DNA of 26,205 nt from Oscillospiraceae bacterium (GCA_900768245.1 CAAGCE010000089.1:1-26205); one strand, 5' to 3'. Shown: positions 7,949-16,220, counted from the first letter of the stretch. The notes: generated by a model from the sequence alone, not told the origin. A program made the numbers and translations.

Positions 7949-9295
7949 ATGTTTAAAAAAGTTCTTATTGCCAACAGAGGTGAAATTGCGGTAAGAGTTA
8001 TCCGTGCGTGCCGTGAGCTTGGTCTTAAAACTGTTGCGGTTTTTTCAACTGCCGACAGAAACGCTCTCCATGCCCGCATTGCCGATGAAGCTGTCTGCAT
8101 AGGCGGTCCTGCCACAAAGGACAGCTACCTTAACGAAAAGGCTATAATTGCTGCCTGCGAAATAACAGGTGCGGACGCTATCCACCCCGGATTCGGCTTT
8201 CTTTCCGAAAATGCGTCCTTTGCAAGAAACTGCGGAAGATGCGGAATAAATTTTATCGGTCCTTCCCCCGAATCCATTGAAATGCTTGGCGATAAGGCAG
8301 CTGCAAAGGCTGCAATGAAAAGAGCGGGAGTACCTGTTATACCCGGCTCTGACGGTGCTGTAAAAACAATGGAGGAGGCTGTAAGACTTGCCAAGGAGGA
8401 GATAGGCTTTCCTCTTATGGTAAAGGCTTCCGCAGGCGGCGGCGGACGTGGTATCCGCCTTGTTGAGCGCATTGAGGATCTTGAAGCACAGATCACAGCC
8501 GCAAAACAGGAAGCTCTCAACTTCTTCGGCGATGACAGTATTTATATGGAACGCTTTATCGTTGACCCGAAACATATCGAATTTCAGATACTTGCCGATA
8601 AAGAAGGCAATGTCGTACATCTCGGTGAGCGTGACTGTTCCATGCAGCGCCGCAATCAGAAGGTCCTTGAGGAAACTCCGTCCGTTATAATGACGCCTGA
8701 GCTGCGTGAGCGTATGGGCAAGGCTGCCGTTGCCGCTGCAAAGGTATGCGGTTACTACAACGCAGGCACTATAGAGTTTCTCGTTGACAGCGATAAGAAC
8801 TTTTACTTTATGGAAATGAACACAAGGATCCAGGTCGAACACCCTATCACAGAAAATGTTACCGGCATCGACCTTGTAAAGGCACAGATGAAAATTGCCG
8901 CAGGTGAACCTCTCCCGTTCAGACAGGAGGATATTGAACTGCGTGGACATTCCATCGAGTGCCGTATAAATGCGGAATCACCCGAGCATAATTTCAGACC
9001 ATGCCCGGGAAAGATAACTGCGCTCCATATCCCCGGCGGTCCGGGAATAAGAGTTGACAGCTCCGTTTATCAGGGCTATACTATCACACCTTACTATGAC
9101 AGTATGATAGCAAAGCTTATCGTTCACGCTCCCACAAGAGAAGAAGCTATCGCAAAGATGAAATGGGCTCTTGCCGAATTTATCGTTGAGGGTGTTGATA
9201 CGAACATCGATTTCCAGCTTGAGCTTATCCGTGACCCTGTTTTTGAAAAGGGCAATTACGATATAGGCTATCTCGGACGAAAAATGAATCTCTGA
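7949..9295 (+). CDS. accC: Biotin carboxylase subunit of acetyl-CoA carboxylase
   Basis: AccC uses ATP and bicarbonate to carboxylate the biotin on AccB. 448 residues, standard length. Visible: N-terminal KKVLIANRGEIAVRVIRA, the HPGFGFLSEN segment, Lys159 and the glycine-rich ATP loop SAGGGGRGIR (161-170), GERDCSMQRRNQKVLEE, and the metal/catalytic segment EMNTRIQVEHP with Glu288, Asn290, Arg292 and Glu296 in the positions seen in the E. coli enzyme. ATG with AGAGGA upstream. 21 bases after fabZ. A long antisense frame inside it is a codon-bias shadow. Confidence 0.96.
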   Translation: MFKKVLIANRGEIAVRVIRACRELGLKTVAVFSTADRNALHARIADEAVCIGGPATKDSYLNEKAIIAACEITGADAIHPGFGFLSENASFARNCGRCGINFIGPSPESIEMLGDKAAAKAAMKRAGVPVIPGSDGAVKTMEEAVRLAKEEIGFPLMVKASAGGGGRGIRLVERIEDLEAQITAAKQEALNFFGDDSIYMERFIVDPKHIEFQILADKEGNVVHLGERDCSMQRRNQKVLEETPSVIMTPELRERMGKAAVAAAKVCGYYNAGTIEFLVDSDKNFYFMEMNTRIQVEHPITENVTGIDLVKAQMKIAAGEPLPFRQEDIELRGHSIECRINAESPEHNFRPCPGKITALHIPGGPGIRVDSSVYQGYTITPYYDSMIAKLIVHAPTREEAIAKMKWALAEFIVEGVDTNIDFQLELIRDPVFEKGNYDIGYLGRKMNL

Positions 9296-9330
9296 TCTTT
9301 ATTGGCAGCGGTCGGTAAGGGGGCATATTT

Positions 9331-9927
9331 ATGGCAATGACAAGATGTCCGCTTTGCGGCGGAAACGTTAGCGGCGGCATTTGCGAAAGCTGCGGCTATG
9401 AGCTTCCCGATGAAGAAGAAATTGTCAGACCCTATGACTATATCCCCGACCGTGTTGAAGAAGATGAAGATAAAACGGTCGATATGCCCGAAATTTATCC
9501 GAACGGTCTTCCGAATATCAAAGCCGCAAAACCTAACGAACCGCCTGCTCCAAAGCCGTACATACCGCAAAATAACGTCAGCGTACAGCAGGTCGGGTCT
9601 GCGCAGCAGCCAAATAAAAATAAAAATCAAAACGCAATGCTAAATCAGCCTGCCAAGCAGCAGAACCCAAACAATACTGCAAATACAAATCCATATCAGA
9701 ATTACAGCGGCTTGACAACGGGAGAAAAAATTGTTAAAATAACATCGGATCTGCTTAAAAGATACGGGATAATGATGTTTGCTTCCGTATTTATGCCTGT
9801 TCTTGCACTGCCCTTCGGAATTTATGCGATGTTCAGCGTGCAGAAAAAAGGCAGGAAGTACGATATTTTCGCCGTTATATGGTTTATGATAATTTTCGGA
9901 CTGCTTTATATAGCAGGTGACAGATAA
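9331..9927 (+). CDS. Zinc-ribbon, tail-anchored membrane protein (first of pair)
   Basis: A 198-residue protein of unknown role. Residues 5-23 form a small zinc ribbon, CPLC-x8-CESC (Cys6, 9, 18, 21), followed by an acidic patch (24-52), a Pro/Asn/Gln-rich linker without clear structure (about 58-125), and two C-terminal hydrophobic helices at about 146-170 and 178-195. The ribbon should lie in the cytoplasm. Ribosome site AAGGGGG at 9317-9323. It has the same plan and cysteine spacing as the next gene, so the two are tandem paralogues. Its place inside the acetyl-CoA carboxylase operon, between accC and accD, suggests a role in membrane association or control of lipid synthesis, but that is inference. 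Confidence 0.8.
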   Translation: MAMTRCPLCGGNVSGGICESCGYELPDEEEIVRPYDYIPDRVEEDEDKTVDMPEIYPNGLPNIKAAKPNEPPAPKPYIPQNNVSVQQVGSAQQPNKNKNQNAMLNQPAKQQNPNNTANTNPYQNYSGLTTGEKIVKITSDLLKRYGIMMFASVFMPVLALPFGIYAMFSVQKKGRKYDIFAVIWFMIIFGLLYIAGDR

Positions 9928-9941
9928 GGCAGGGTGATCCT

Positions 9942-10523
9942 ATGGCAAAAAACAGATGTCCTCTGTGCAGCGGCAGGCTCAATAACGGAGTTTGCGAAAG
10001 CTGCGGCTATGCTGTTCCCGATGAGGAAGGTATTGCCTCTGTTTACAACTATGACCCCTCGGACTACAATTACAATGAGGAAAAATACGGCGAAAAGGAC
10101 AAATCATCTGATATGATGCCTAAGATAAAAACATATGACGGTGCTCCGCCTGTTTTTTATCGGCGTGAGGAAGTCGAAACCCCGGCAGCAAAGCCTGTTA
10201 TCGACCTTCACGCAAAGGCTGAACAGCACAGAAAGGCTGAGGAACCGGAAAATAACCCCAACCCATATGCCGATTTCTCCCCCACAGACAACAGGAACAT
10301 TTATAACAGCGGTTCGGGCAGCGGAAAAGGCGGCATTTTTGACTTCAGATTTATCATCGATCTTATTTTGACTATGATCTTTCCTTTAATAGGAATTTTT
10401 TACATTTTAAACAGAGTAAAGCTTTATAACAGCGAAAAATCACAGAAATATATGACGCAGATAATCATTATTGCGGCTGTTATGATGTTCAGCTTTATAT
10501 CAGGTTTTTCACGGTTCGACTGA
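9942..10523 (+). CDS. Zinc-ribbon, tail-anchored membrane protein (second of pair)
   Basis: A 193-residue paralogue of the preceding gene, 14 bases downstream. The N-terminus is nearly superimposable: CPLC-x8-CESCGY with Cys6, 9, 18 and 21, then PDEEG. The middle differs: Tyr/Asp/Glu-rich at 33-55, then basic and acidic mixed, then a Ser/Gly linker (123-130). The C-terminal helices are at about 137-157 and 171-189, ending FSRFD. Conservation of both ends with a divergent middle suggests duplication followed by divergence, or two subunits of one complex. Function unknown. Sharing of the accC-accD transcript is very likely from spacing. Confidence 0.8.
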   Translation: MAKNRCPLCSGRLNNGVCESCGYAVPDEEGIASVYNYDPSDYNYNEEKYGEKDKSSDMMPKIKTYDGAPPVFYRREEVETPAAKPVIDLHAKAEQHRKAEEPENNPNPYADFSPTDNRNIYNSGSGSGKGGIFDFRFIIDLILTMIFPLIGIFYILNRVKLYNSEKSQKYMTQIIIIAAVMMFSFISGFSRFD

Positions 10524-10567
10524 ATTTTAATGCATTTCGGTATTTTTCAATAAAGGAGCGTAAATCA

Positions 10568-11467
10568 TTGCTTGAAGATTTATTTAATGTTGTAAAAACA
10601 AGATTTAACGGTGTTAATCCGACAGAAAGTGAAAGCGACAGCAAGAGCGTTGAAATACCAAAGGATTTGCTTTTTAAGTGCCCGAGATGTCTTAATGTGG
10701 TAATGACAGACGAGCTTGTAAAAAATCTGAAGGTATGTCCGAACTGCAATTATCATTCAAGAATATCAGCGGAGGAGCGTCTTTCAATTACTGTTGACAA
10801 GGACAGCTTCCGTGAGTTCGATGCGGATATGATAAGCAAGAACCCTATTGATTTCCCGGGATATGACCTTAAACAGGAGGATCTGCGCAAAAAGACAGGT
10901 CTTCGTGATGCGGTCGTAACAGGCGAATGTACTATCCGTGGTGAAAAATGTGTTATCGGCATTATGGATTCAAGATATATGATGGCTTCAATGGGCAGCG
11001 TTGTTGGCGAGAAGATAACCCGTGCCATTGAGTATGCCACAGAGCATAAGCTCCCTGTTATCCTTTTTACCGCCTCAGGCGGCGCAAGAATGCAGGAGGG
11101 TATCGTTTCACTTATGCAGATGGCTAAGACAAGCGGTGCTGCTGCACGTCATTCCGAAGCGGGACTGCTCTATATTTCCGTTATGACTGACCCGACAACA
11201 GGCGGTGTTACAGCGTCCTTTGCATCACTTGGCGATATTATCATTGCCGAGCCTAAGGTCGTTATCGGCTTTGCGGGCAGACGTGTTATCGAGGGTACTA
11301 TAAAGCAGCGTCTTCCTGACGATTTCCAGACAGCTGAATTTATGCTTGAACACGGTTTTATTGATATGATAGTCGAAAGAAAGTCAATGCGCCGCACTCT
11401 TGCGCATATACTTAAGCTTCATAATCATAATAATTGTACGGCGGCAGCTTCAAAGGAGGAAAATTAA
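10568..11467 (+). CDS. accD: Acetyl-CoA carboxylase carboxyltransferase beta subunit
   Basis: With AccA it transfers the carboxyl group from biotin to acetyl-CoA, giving malonyl-CoA. 299 residues. The N-terminal zinc finger typical of AccD is present (CPRC at 38-41 and CPNC at 57-60), followed by the crotonase-type carboxyltransferase core with TASGGARMQEG and DPTTGGVTASFASLGD. The start is TTG at 10568 with AAAGGAG at 10552-10558, 9 bases away; there is no better ATG. The stop codon directly abuts the accA ATG, so translation of the two subunits is probably coupled, which fits their fixed stoichiometry. Confidence 0.94.
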   Translation: MLEDLFNVVKTRFNGVNPTESESDSKSVEIPKDLLFKCPRCLNVVMTDELVKNLKVCPNCNYHSRISAEERLSITVDKDSFREFDADMISKNPIDFPGYDLKQEDLRKKTGLRDAVVTGECTIRGEKCVIGIMDSRYMMASMGSVVGEKITRAIEYATEHKLPVILFTASGGARMQEGIVSLMQMAKTSGAAARHSEAGLLYISVMTDPTTGGVTASFASLGDIIIAEPKVVIGFAGRRVIEGTIKQRLPDDFQTAEFMLEHGFIDMIVERKSMRRTLAHILKLHNHNNCTAAASKEEN

Positions 11468-12289
11468 ATGGAACAGCACATCAATAACCTTACTCCTCCC
11501 GAAAGACTTGACCTTATAAGACATAAGAACCGCCCCACAGTAAAGGATTATTTTCCGCTCATTTTTGATGAGTTTATCGAAATGCACGGCGACAGATATT
11601 TCGGCGATGACAGAGCTATCATCGGCGGTATTGCAAGCATAAGCGGTATCCCCGTTACGGTAATTGCGGAAGTAAAGGGCAGAAATATAAACGAAAATAA
11701 AGAATCCAACTTTGCTATGCCGCACCCTGAGGGTTACAGAAAGGCTTTAAGACTTGCAAAGCAGGCGGAAAAATTCCACCGTCCCGTTATATGCTTTATT
11801 GATACTCCCGGTGCATTCTGCGGAGTTGATGCCGAAAAAAGAGGGCAGGGCGAGGCTATTGCAAGAAACCTTATGGAATTTATGACGCTGCGCACACCTG
11901 TCATTTCCGTTGTTCTCGGCGAAGGCGGAAGCGGCGGTGCTCTTGCTCTCGGGGTCTGCGACGAGCTTGCGATACTTGAAAACGCTATTTATTCGGTAAT
12001 TTCACCGAGAGGCTTTGCATCAATACTCTGGAAAGACGACACAAGGGAAAGAGAAGCCTGCTCAATAATGAAAATTACAGCAGAGGATATGATAAATCTT
12101 GGCATTGCGGAGAAGATAATTGAAGAGCCTCTTGGCGGTGCGCAAAACGATGTTAGTCAAACTGCTGAAAATATCGCTGAATTTTTGTATAAATCGCTAT
12201 GCAAAAAAATGAAAATAGATATTGACGTTTTACTGAATGAACGATATACTAAATTTAGAAAAATCGGAGAGTTCGAGGAGTCTGTCTGA
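11468..12289 (+). CDS. accA: Acetyl-CoA carboxylase carboxyltransferase alpha subunit
   Basis: The partner of AccD in malonyl-CoA formation. 273 residues, shorter than the roughly 319 of E. coli but in keeping with compact clostridial forms that lack part of the N-terminal helix and C-terminal tail. Visible: DYFPLIFDEFIEMHGDR, PEGYRKALRL, FIDTPGAFCG, the oxyanion GEGGSGGALALG (151-162), and SPRGFASILWKD. AAAGGAGG lies within the end of accD and the ATG starts at the base after the accD stop. A 106-base gap to acpP follows, in which I see no firm promoter or terminator. Confidence 0.95.
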   Translation: MEQHINNLTPPERLDLIRHKNRPTVKDYFPLIFDEFIEMHGDRYFGDDRAIIGGIASISGIPVTVIAEVKGRNINENKESNFAMPHPEGYRKALRLAKQAEKFHRPVICFIDTPGAFCGVDAEKRGQGEAIARNLMEFMTLRTPVISVVLGEGGSGGALALGVCDELAILENAIYSVISPRGFASILWKDDTREREACSIMKITAEDMINLGIAEKIIEEPLGGAQNDVSQTAENIAEFLYKSLCKKMKIDIDVLLNERYTKFRKIGEFEESV

Positions 12290-12395
12290 AAACGCTCTGA
12301 CTGCTGATGTGTATAGGGACAAATTGGTTTTTCCGGTAAATCGGGACGGTTTAGTCTTTATATAGATAAAAATAATTGCGAACGGAGGCAAACAA

Positions 12396-12623
12396 ATGGT
12401 ATTCGATAAGGTTAAGGAAATTATTATGGATCAGCTTGATGTTGAAGAAGATAAGGTAACATCAGGTGCTAATATTCAGGACGATCTCGGCGCTGACTCT
12501 TTGGACGTTGTAGATCTCATCATGAGCCTTGAAGAAGAATTCGATGTTGAGATCCCTGACGAAGCTGTTGAAGGAATCAAGACAGTCGGCGATATTGTTA
12601 AGTATATTGAAGACAATCAGTAA
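12396..12623 (+). CDS. acpP: Acyl carrier protein
   Basis: A 75-residue acidic four-helix carrier that holds growing acyl chains on 4'-phosphopantetheine. The modification site is DDLGADSLDVVDLIM, with Ser35 as the attachment residue, and the following VDLIMSLEEEFDVEIPDEA recognition helix is canonical. ATG with GGAGG at 12384-12388. It lies at the end of the operon rather than next to fabF or plsX, as in many other firmicutes, and is closed by the terminator at 12648-12692. The high need for ACP suggests an extra internal promoter, but none is clear. Confidence 0.96.
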   Translation: MVFDKVKEIIMDQLDVEEDKVTSGANIQDDLGADSLDVVDLIMSLEEEFDVEIPDEAVEGIKTVGDIVKYIEDNQ

Positions 12624-12647
12624 TTGCCGCTAAATTCAGATCCGACA

Positions 12648-12692
12648 GGAAGCCGATGCAGTACAGTCTGCGTCGGCTTCCTTTTATTTTTG
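12648..12692 (+). terminator. Terminator of the fatty acid synthesis operon
   Basis: A 13-bp stem with one G-T pair (12648-12660 with 12669-12681), an 8-nt loop, then TTTTATTTTT. It lies 25 bases after the acpP stop. Confidence 0.9.
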
Positions 12693-12735
12693 CCTATTGC
12701 AACAAAATCATATTCTATTTTTGTTAAATCTTATA

Positions 12736-12764
12736 TTGAAAATCTTAGGAATATGTTGTATAAT
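12736..12764 (+). promoter_or_regulatory. Sigma-A promoter of the EAL/beta-helix gene
   Basis: TTGAAA (12736-12741), 17 bases, TATAAT (12759-12764). The transcript would start near 12771, only about 10 bases before an AGGAGG at 12781-12786. Confidence 0.8.
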
Positions 12765-12819
12765 AAGCATAAATCTATACAGGAGGCATTGTCGGCTTTT
12801 TTGCAGGCATTTTTTCATA

Positions 12820-15800
12820 ATGATTAATAAGACGTGGATCAAAGACCTTTTAAAATATATTATTTCTTCCGCCGGGTGTATGGCAGGAGCTGCTGTGGGT
12901 GCAGTATATCTTATAGCTGCGGAAAATATCAGTGTGATAGCTGCTGTTTGTACAGCAGTTATGTTTATTGCCGCAATAGGCATACTTGTATCGATCGCAG
13001 TTAAGATCAATTCCGAATCGGAATATACGGAACATCTGGAAGATTATTTTAACGACTATGCCTGCATAAGATTTGACAAAAAAAGAAAGATAGCCTTTTT
13101 AAGCGAAAATGTTGTTTCAATGACAGGCATTGAAGCAGCGAGCCATATACTTGAAGAAAACGAATACGAAAAATATATGGAACAGGTGCTTGCCTGCCCT
13201 TACGATCAGGAAGAAAGCATCTATATGTCCAATATCCCCGAAAAATGGGTGCAGCTCGTTAATTTTGACTCATCTGTGTATGAATATACACTTCTTCACG
13301 ATGTTTCAAAGTATGTTATGAATAAAAACCTTGTAAGAAGCCTGAGATATTACGACTCGGCTACGGGTATTCTCTGCCGTGACGCTTTCATTTCACAGGT
13401 CAGAGCATCATCTGAAGCAAACAAGGAAACTATAGGTCTTATTCATTTTGTAATAAGCGGAATAGAAAAGGTAACTTCATTTTTCGGCTCTTCCGCTGCC
13501 GATGAAATAATCGTCAGGGTCGCATCTTTTATAAAAAAATATGAAAATCCGCACAACATCTTTACGGGAAGGACCGCAACAAACGAGTTCACCGTTTTAA
13601 TGACAGAAACCTATGACGACGGCTGCCGCAAGCTTGCAACAAAAATATACGGCGGTTTGCAGGAGCTTCTCAAGGATATGCAGGACAAGGAAAAGAATAA
13701 CGTCCGCATCTACTGCGGCTATGCACTTTTCCACGGAAACGACAATACAGTAAATAATATGATGGCTGCATCCGACTTTGCGGCATTTGACGCAGAAAGC
13801 AGCGGCAGCAGCGTTCCCGTGCTGTTTAATCCTGCGGTATATTCAAAACGTGCTCAGGAGTTCCGGAAAATTCAGGTGTTCAATACACTTATTGCCGAAA
13901 ACCGTGTCGAGTATCATTTCCAGCCTATCGTAAATGCTCATACAGGCGCAATATTCGGCTATGAAGCACTTATGCGCCCGCAGGAAATAGACGGCATAAA
14001 GCTTTCACCTCTTGAAATGCTCAGCATTGCCGAACAGCAGGATATGCTTTACGAAATTGAACATATCACATTCTTCAATACACTTAAGCTCCTTTCGGAA
14101 AATCAGGATTTCTTCAGCAGCAGAAAGCTTTTCATAAACTGTATACCGAATTCCGTTCTTTCCGACGCTGATTTCAACAAGCTTTCCGAAATGTACGGCG
14201 AGCTTTTTGATAAGGTGGTCGTTGAGATCACCGAGGGCAGCCCTGTGCTTGACGACGCTGTAAAAAGCATAAACAACCGTTTCAGAAACCATAAGGCTCA
14301 GGTCGCACTTGATGACTACGGCACCGGCTATTCAAACGATTCAACACTTCTTTCCGTTAAGCCTGACTACATCAAGATAGACCGTTCAATAATGATGAAC
14401 ATAGATAAGGACCCGCAGAAGCAGCACCTTGTTGCAAATATGGTGAACTTTGCATCGCAGCACGGTATAACAACTCTCGGCGAGGGTATTGAGACCCTTG
14501 AAGAGCTTGAGACCGCCATTTCACTTGGCATTGACCTTATTCAGGGCTTTGTTGCCTGCAAAGCTACTGCAATACTTATGCTTGATATTCCGATCGATGT
14601 AAAGAACGAGATAATAAGCTATAATCTTAAATGTGCAGGTCACGTCAATAAGACCTATGAAGTAAAAAGTGCCGAGCCTGTCGATATTGTAAATCTTGCC
14701 CTAAAAGGCTATACAAAGATGGTGATAAAGACAGATAAGGCGGTTATCAACGGCGACCCGAATATTGACGTAAGTATGTGCATATCACTTGAAAATGAGG
14801 GTGAAACCTACCTTAAGCTCAATAACCTTAACCTCTTTGCAACGGATTCACCTGCCATAAGCATATGCAAGGGCAGCGACGTCAATATGGAGATCTCCGG
14901 ACGCAACACCCTTACACACAACGGCATAAGAGTTCCCGCAAACTCCAAGCTTTATATCTGCGGAAACGGCAGCCTTCATATCAACAGCACACAAAACAAC
15001 TCAGGAGCTGTCGGCGGCAGCTACATTCAGGACTACGGTCAGATAATCATTGATATGGACGGAAGCCTTGACATCTCCAGCAAGGGCGATAATATCATCG
15101 GTATCGGCGGCGGAATAGGCTCTTTCGATTCCCTTATCAACCTTATATCCGGTACACTGAAATTTGACCTGAAGGGCAAGGACGTCGTTGCAGTCGGTTC
15201 GTTCGTGGACGAAACCATCATCAACATAAATCCGATAGATATTGACATCAGCATCGGCGCACAGAACGCTGTCGGCATCGGCTCAAAGAGCGGTCACGTC
15301 ACTGTAGACGCCGCTGCAAACATCACAACAAACATATCGGGCGACTGCTGCTGCTGCGTAGGCACACTTGAAAAGGGCAGCGGCAACGTCAGAATAAACG
15401 GCGGCGACAATCACATTGTCGTAAAGGGCAAAAACATCGTGGGTATAGGTGCAGTCAACGGCAATATGGAAGTTATTCTCAATGCAGGCTATACCGATAT
15501 ACTTTGCGAGGGCGACAATGCTACCTGCACAGGCGACGCATTCGGCTCAGGCTCAGTAAGGCTCTGCGGCGCAGCTGTAAAGGCTATTGCAAAGGCATCA
15601 AAGGAAAATCCTGTCGGAGTCAATAACGGCAAGGTCTATATGACAGGCGGAAGTGTCGAGACCAGCGATATTGAACCGCTGAAATGCTATGCACCTGACG
15701 GAACGCCTCTCAAACAGGTCAAGGTGGACGGCAGAAAGACCTTCAAGGATACGATAAAGGGCGATGAGTCGATCTACTCATATCTGGCACTGCCAATTGA

Positions 15801-15852
15801 AATGGATACGATGAATGTGTATCTGCCTGAATATTATGTTTATAACAAATAA
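12820..15852 (+). CDS. Membrane GGDEF(degenerate)-EAL protein with C-terminal beta-helix repeats
   Basis: A 1010-residue protein. Two membrane helices at 13-34 and 37-63, joined by a very short loop, place the rest in the cytoplasm. A degenerate diguanylate-cyclase-like domain follows: its signature reads ATNEF (253-257) instead of GGDEF, so it is probably inactive. The EAL domain (about 360-590) keeps EAL (Glu382), DDYGTGYS (Asp498, Asp499), YIKIDRS (Lys519), GEGIET (Glu555) and QGF (Gln575), so c-di-GMP hydrolysis is likely. From about 640, and clearly from 726 to 952, comes a Gly-rich repeat region resembling beta-helix domains of clostridial surface proteins. I chose ATG 12820 because upstream sequence runs into the promoter and acpP terminator. 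It has only a weak ribosome site of its own. I know no family with this full architecture. Confidence 0.85.
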   Translation: MINKTWIKDLLKYIISSAGCMAGAAVGAVYLIAAENISVIAAVCTAVMFIAAIGILVSIAVKINSESEYTEHLEDYFNDYACIRFDKKRKIAFLSENVVSMTGIEAASHILEENEYEKYMEQVLACPYDQEESIYMSNIPEKWVQLVNFDSSVYEYTLLHDVSKYVMNKNLVRSLRYYDSATGILCRDAFISQVRASSEANKETIGLIHFVISGIEKVTSFFGSSAADEIIVRVASFIKKYENPHNIFTGRTATNEFTVLMTETYDDGCRKLATKIYGGLQELLKDMQDKEKNNVRIYCGYALFHGNDNTVNNMMAASDFAAFDAESSGSSVPVLFNPAVYSKRAQEFRKIQVFNTLIAENRVEYHFQPIVNAHTGAIFGYEALMRPQEIDGIKLSPLEMLSIAEQQDMLYEIEHITFFNTLKLLSENQDFFSSRKLFINCIPNSVLSDADFNKLSEMYGELFDKVVVEITEGSPVLDDAVKSINNRFRNHKAQVALDDYGTGYSNDSTLLSVKPDYIKIDRSIMMNIDKDPQKQHLVANMVNFASQHGITTLGEGIETLEELETAISLGIDLIQGFVACKATAILMLDIPIDVKNEIISYNLKCAGHVNKTYEVKSAEPVDIVNLALKGYTKMVIKTDKAVINGDPNIDVSMCISLENEGETYLKLNNLNLFATDSPAISICKGSDVNMEISGRNTLTHNGIRVPANSKLYICGNGSLHINSTQNNSGAVGGSYIQDYGQIIIDMDGSLDISSKGDNIIGIGGGIGSFDSLINLISGTLKFDLKGKDVVAVGSFVDETIININPIDIDISIGAQNAVGIGSKSGHVTVDAAANITTNISGDCCCCVGTLEKGSGNVRINGGDNHIVVKGKNIVGIGAVNGNMEVILNAGYTDILCEGDNATCTGDAFGSGSVRLCGAAVKAIAKASKENPVGVNNGKVYMTGGSVETSDIEPLKCYAPDGTPLKQVKVDGRKTFKDTIKGDESIYSYLALPIEMDTMNVYLPEYYVYNK
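14995..15675 (+). repeat. Eight coding repeats of 28-30 residues (beta-helix-like)
   Basis: Within the EAL protein, about eight consecutive units follow a pattern of Asn/Asp, two to three residues, GIG or VG, a Gly turn, alternating hydrophobic strand residues, and a closing Gly. Examples are DNIIGIGGGIG, AQNAVGIGSKSG, KNIVGIGAVNG and ENPVGVNNG. Unit five carries four consecutive cysteines (15346-15357). The period and strand alternation suit a right-handed beta-helix, one coil per unit (inference). Confidence 0.7.
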
Positions 15853-15859
15853 TTCAACG

Positions 15860-15889
15860 ATGCCGCAGAGCTTTCTGCGGCATTTTTTT
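15860..15889 (+). terminator. Terminator of the EAL/beta-helix gene
   Basis: A 10-bp perfect stem ATGCCGCAGA (15860-15869) / TCTGCGGCAT (15874-15883) with a 4-nt loop and a T run, 7 bases after the stop codon. Confidence 0.92.
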
Positions 15890-15949
15890 CGCATATGCCT
15901 GCGGCGCGGGTACTGTCTTTCAAATTCGCACGGACTTGGGCGCGTCCCT

Positions 15950-15992
15950 AAAAAAATAAAAAAACCGCCGCAGAACATAAATGAACTGCGGC
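15950..15992 (-). terminator. Terminator of the small cysteine peptide gene
   Basis: On the minus strand, GCCGCAG (15992-15986), a 12-nt loop, CTGCGGC (15973-15967), then GG and a long T-rich tract to 15950. It lies 76 bases beyond the stop at 16069. The stem resembles that of the plus-strand terminator at 15860. The 60 bases between the two terminators show nothing else. Confidence 0.75.
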
Positions 15993-16068
15993 AGCCGCTA
16001 TATGTCAATTTGTGACCAAACTAGTGGTTTACTTATGGGTTTTGCAATGTTGTTTTCAGCTTGGCTTA

Positions 16069-16140
16069 TCAGCAGCCAAATTTGAAGCACTTGAGGAAAT
16101 AAGCGATAAGTTCTGAACAGAAGTTATTGTTTGAGCACAT
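16069..16140 (-). CDS. 23-residue cysteine-containing small peptide
   Basis: A short open frame with every mark of a real gene: ATG at 16140, a perfect AAGGAGGT (16156-16149) 8 bases upstream, a consensus-like promoter 60 bases upstream, and a terminator downstream. The peptide begins MCSNNNFCSE and has cysteines at 2, 8, 18 and 23, an Asn-rich head, and a hydrophobic/aromatic core (ELIAYFLKCFKFGC). It has no signal peptide and no leader-peptide protease motif I recognise. It could be a small membrane-associated regulator, a toxin-like peptide, a precursor for cysteine modification, or only the translated start of a regulatory RNA. Function unknown. Coding is inferred from the signals, not homology. 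Confidence 0.6.
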   Translation of the reverse strand: MCSNNNFCSELIAYFLKCFKFGC

Positions 16141-16174
16141 ATTTATGTACCTCCTTGTTTTATTTCCGTATCAA

Positions 16175-16220
16175 TTACAAATCGGTTACGGATTACTTAT
16201 ATTATAACAAATCGGTTACA
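16175..16220. promoter_or_regulatory. Paired operator-like direct repeats
   Basis: The 13-bp sequence ACAAATCGGTTAC occurs exactly twice, at 16177-16189 and 16207-16219, 30 bp apart (about three helical turns, hence the same DNA face). The upstream copy fills the -35/-10 spacer of the promoter and contains a TAAC-N6-GTTA dyad. The other lies just past the transcript start, inside a dyad TCCGTA (16165) / TACGGA (16192). This arrangement is typical of repression by a TetR- or MarR-type dimer (inference). No such regulator is in the window. Confidence 0.65.

Noticed and set aside
8045..8950. 301-residue reading frame antisense to accC
   Set aside because: It lies wholly inside a clear accC gene, has no ribosome site or family motif, and is explained by codon bias.
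12697..12819. Upstream TTG start adding 41 residues to the EAL protein
   Set aside because: It begins within the acpP terminator tail, upstream of the promoter at 12736-12764, and has no ribosome site.
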